This document shows positions 63,408-64,000 of a stretch of DNA of 64,000 bases, one piece after another. The position numbers and the translations under genes are program-made. Every line of letters starts with the position of its first letter. The stretch's first letter is position 1. This stretch comes from Oscillatoria acuminata PCC 6304 (GTDB lineage Bacteria > Cyanobacteriota > Cyanobacteriia > Cyanobacteriales > Laspinemataceae). The notes beneath the pieces were generated by a model. The model searched no databases. It was not told the DNA's origin and saw only the letters and a program-made list of their open reading frames with translations. Location: NCBI RefSeq assembly GCF_000317105.1, contig NC_019693.1, positions 1,984,001-2,048,000 on the forward strand, in the 5' to 3' direction.

Positions 63408-63747
63408 AGCATCACTTTTAGATGCAGCACGATCAGCCACCTTGGTTATGGAATTTGTATCTGGAATGGACAAAGTAACCTTGGCTGAAGATGTAAAGAC
63501 TCAGGCGGCTCTCCTGTACGAAATCATTATTATGGGAGAGGCCGTAAAACGTCTCTCGACTGAATTCATCAATGAGCATCCTGAAATTTCATGGGGCGAA
63601 ATTAGAGGGATGAGAAACCGATTGACTCACGAATATGATAAGGTGGATATCAATATTGTTTGGGACACCATTCAAAATGATATTCCCCAATTTTTGGCAG
63701 CTATTGAACCCCTACTCCCCATTGAGGAGGAGTCAGAGGAAGAATAG
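63394..63747 (+). CDS. HepT-like HEPN ribonuclease toxin
   Basis: A 117-aa HEPN-domain protein. The C-terminal motif RNRLTHEY (near residue 72) is the R-x4-H-x-Y active and modification site. The rest fits HepT: an all-helical N-terminus with YEIIIMGEAVKRLSTEF near 43 and SWGEIRGMRN near 64. HepT acts as an RNase and is inactivated by MntA-mediated AMPylation of the Tyr. GGAGG precedes the ATG. Both partners appear intact, so the module is probably functional. Confidence 0.92.
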   Translation: MQRDKASLLDAARSATLVMEFVSGMDKVTLAEDVKTQAALLYEIIIMGEAVKRLSTEFINEHPEISWGEIRGMRNRLTHEYDKVDINIVWDTIQNDIPQFLAAIEPLLPIEEESEEE

Positions 63748-63751
63748 GAAG

Positions 63752-63801
63752 GGATAGCCTTTTGGTTAATTCAGTTCTTGGGGATTGACAGAAGGCTATC
63801 C
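63752..63801 (+). terminator. Inverted repeat after the toxin-antitoxin operon
   Basis: GGATAGCCTT (63752-63761) and AAGGCTATCC (63792-63801), with a 30-nt loop. The T-run is poor. Confidence 0.45.
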
Positions 63802-63857
63802 GCTTTATGAATTCATGGCCAATCGGAGATTTTCTCTAAATTTCTATCTTGATACTC

Positions 63858-64000
63858 TTACCGATCGCGATAAGATTGCCTTAAATAAAATCCAATCGTT
63901 AAAAACAACAAACCTAAAAATCCCAGCAGATAAAAGATTGATAAATTAGGGGATTTTTTCATAGCCACTCGAATCGTTTCCCATTCAATCCAGAGGATAA
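63858..64000 (-). CDS. C-terminus of a membrane protein (partial, off right edge)
   Basis: The minus-strand frame ending at TAA (63858-63860) is open to the window edge. The visible 46 residues include WIEWETIRVAMKKSPNLS and a final transmembrane helix (IFYLLGFLGLLFLTIGFYLR) followed by QSYRDR. I cannot name the family. The alternative is a 34-aa protein starting at the internal Met. Confidence 0.5.
   Translation of the reverse strand, partial: ILWIEWETIRVAMKKSPNLSIFYLLGFLGLLFLTIGFYLRQSYRDR

Overview
The window comes from a filamentous, non-heterocystous-type cyanobacterium (Oscillatoriales-like). The evidence is a set of photosynthesis and thylakoid genes (ndhB, petG, a CytM-like cytochrome, a high-light-inducible protein, a Psb32-like TPM protein), many copies of the HIP1 octamer GCGATCGC, three Uma2-family genes, giant kinase and WD40 proteins, and many short palindromic intergenic repeats. 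I cannot name a species from sequence alone; relatives of Oscillatoria acuminata or Laspinema are a guess.

Layout. 1-3 kb: the start of a class II lanthipeptide synthetase (LanM) leaving the left edge, with a 35-bp perfect palindrome in its upstream region, then a YggT-family membrane protein. 3.7-10.5 kb: ndhB, topA and two Uma2 genes, with a MITE-like element between. 10.5-20.6 kb: two large sensor kinases (1808 and 644 aa), a zinc-ribbon membrane protein and a GNAT acetyltransferase. 20.7-31 kb: ald, a 59-aa high-light-inducible protein with a promoter and an HLR1-like site, a MerR regulator, a WD40 protein, a DHH phosphoesterase, an SDR enzyme and a two-subunit sodium:solute symporter. 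31-42 kb: a WD40 protein, a TPM protein, a DUF1823 protein, a 1727-aa STAND/double-propeller protein and a P-loop ATPase. An intact ISL3 element with an exact 8-bp target duplication sits just upstream of the ATPase. 44-48 kb: ftsQ-ftsZ, thiD and a decayed IS1634-family transposase. 48.5-54 kb: an adenylation-carrier-membrane acyltransferase fusion and a VIT/VWA protein. 54-61 kb: ffh-rpsP-KH protein, phoH-DUF6816, a 279-bp element with 66-bp inverted arms, and an ABC exporter. 61-64 kb: cytM, petG, rsmD, Uma2 with an MNT/HepT toxin-antitoxin pair, and the 3' end of a membrane protein gene.

How genes work together. ftsQ-ftsZ form a divisome block. ffh-rpsP-KH is a translation and targeting operon. 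phoH overlaps the DUF6816 gene. The DUF4212 and symporter genes encode two subunits of one transporter. The ATPase and the 1727-aa STAND protein are co-directional and look like a functional pair. The MNT and HepT genes overlap and lie 13 bp after Uma2.

The items most worth following up are the A-T-acyltransferase fusion (48529-51351), whose adenylation domain lacks the usual alpha-amino-binding Asp; the ATPase/STAND pair with its IS insertion; the palindrome upstream of lanM; and several families of palindromic repeats placed at gene ends.
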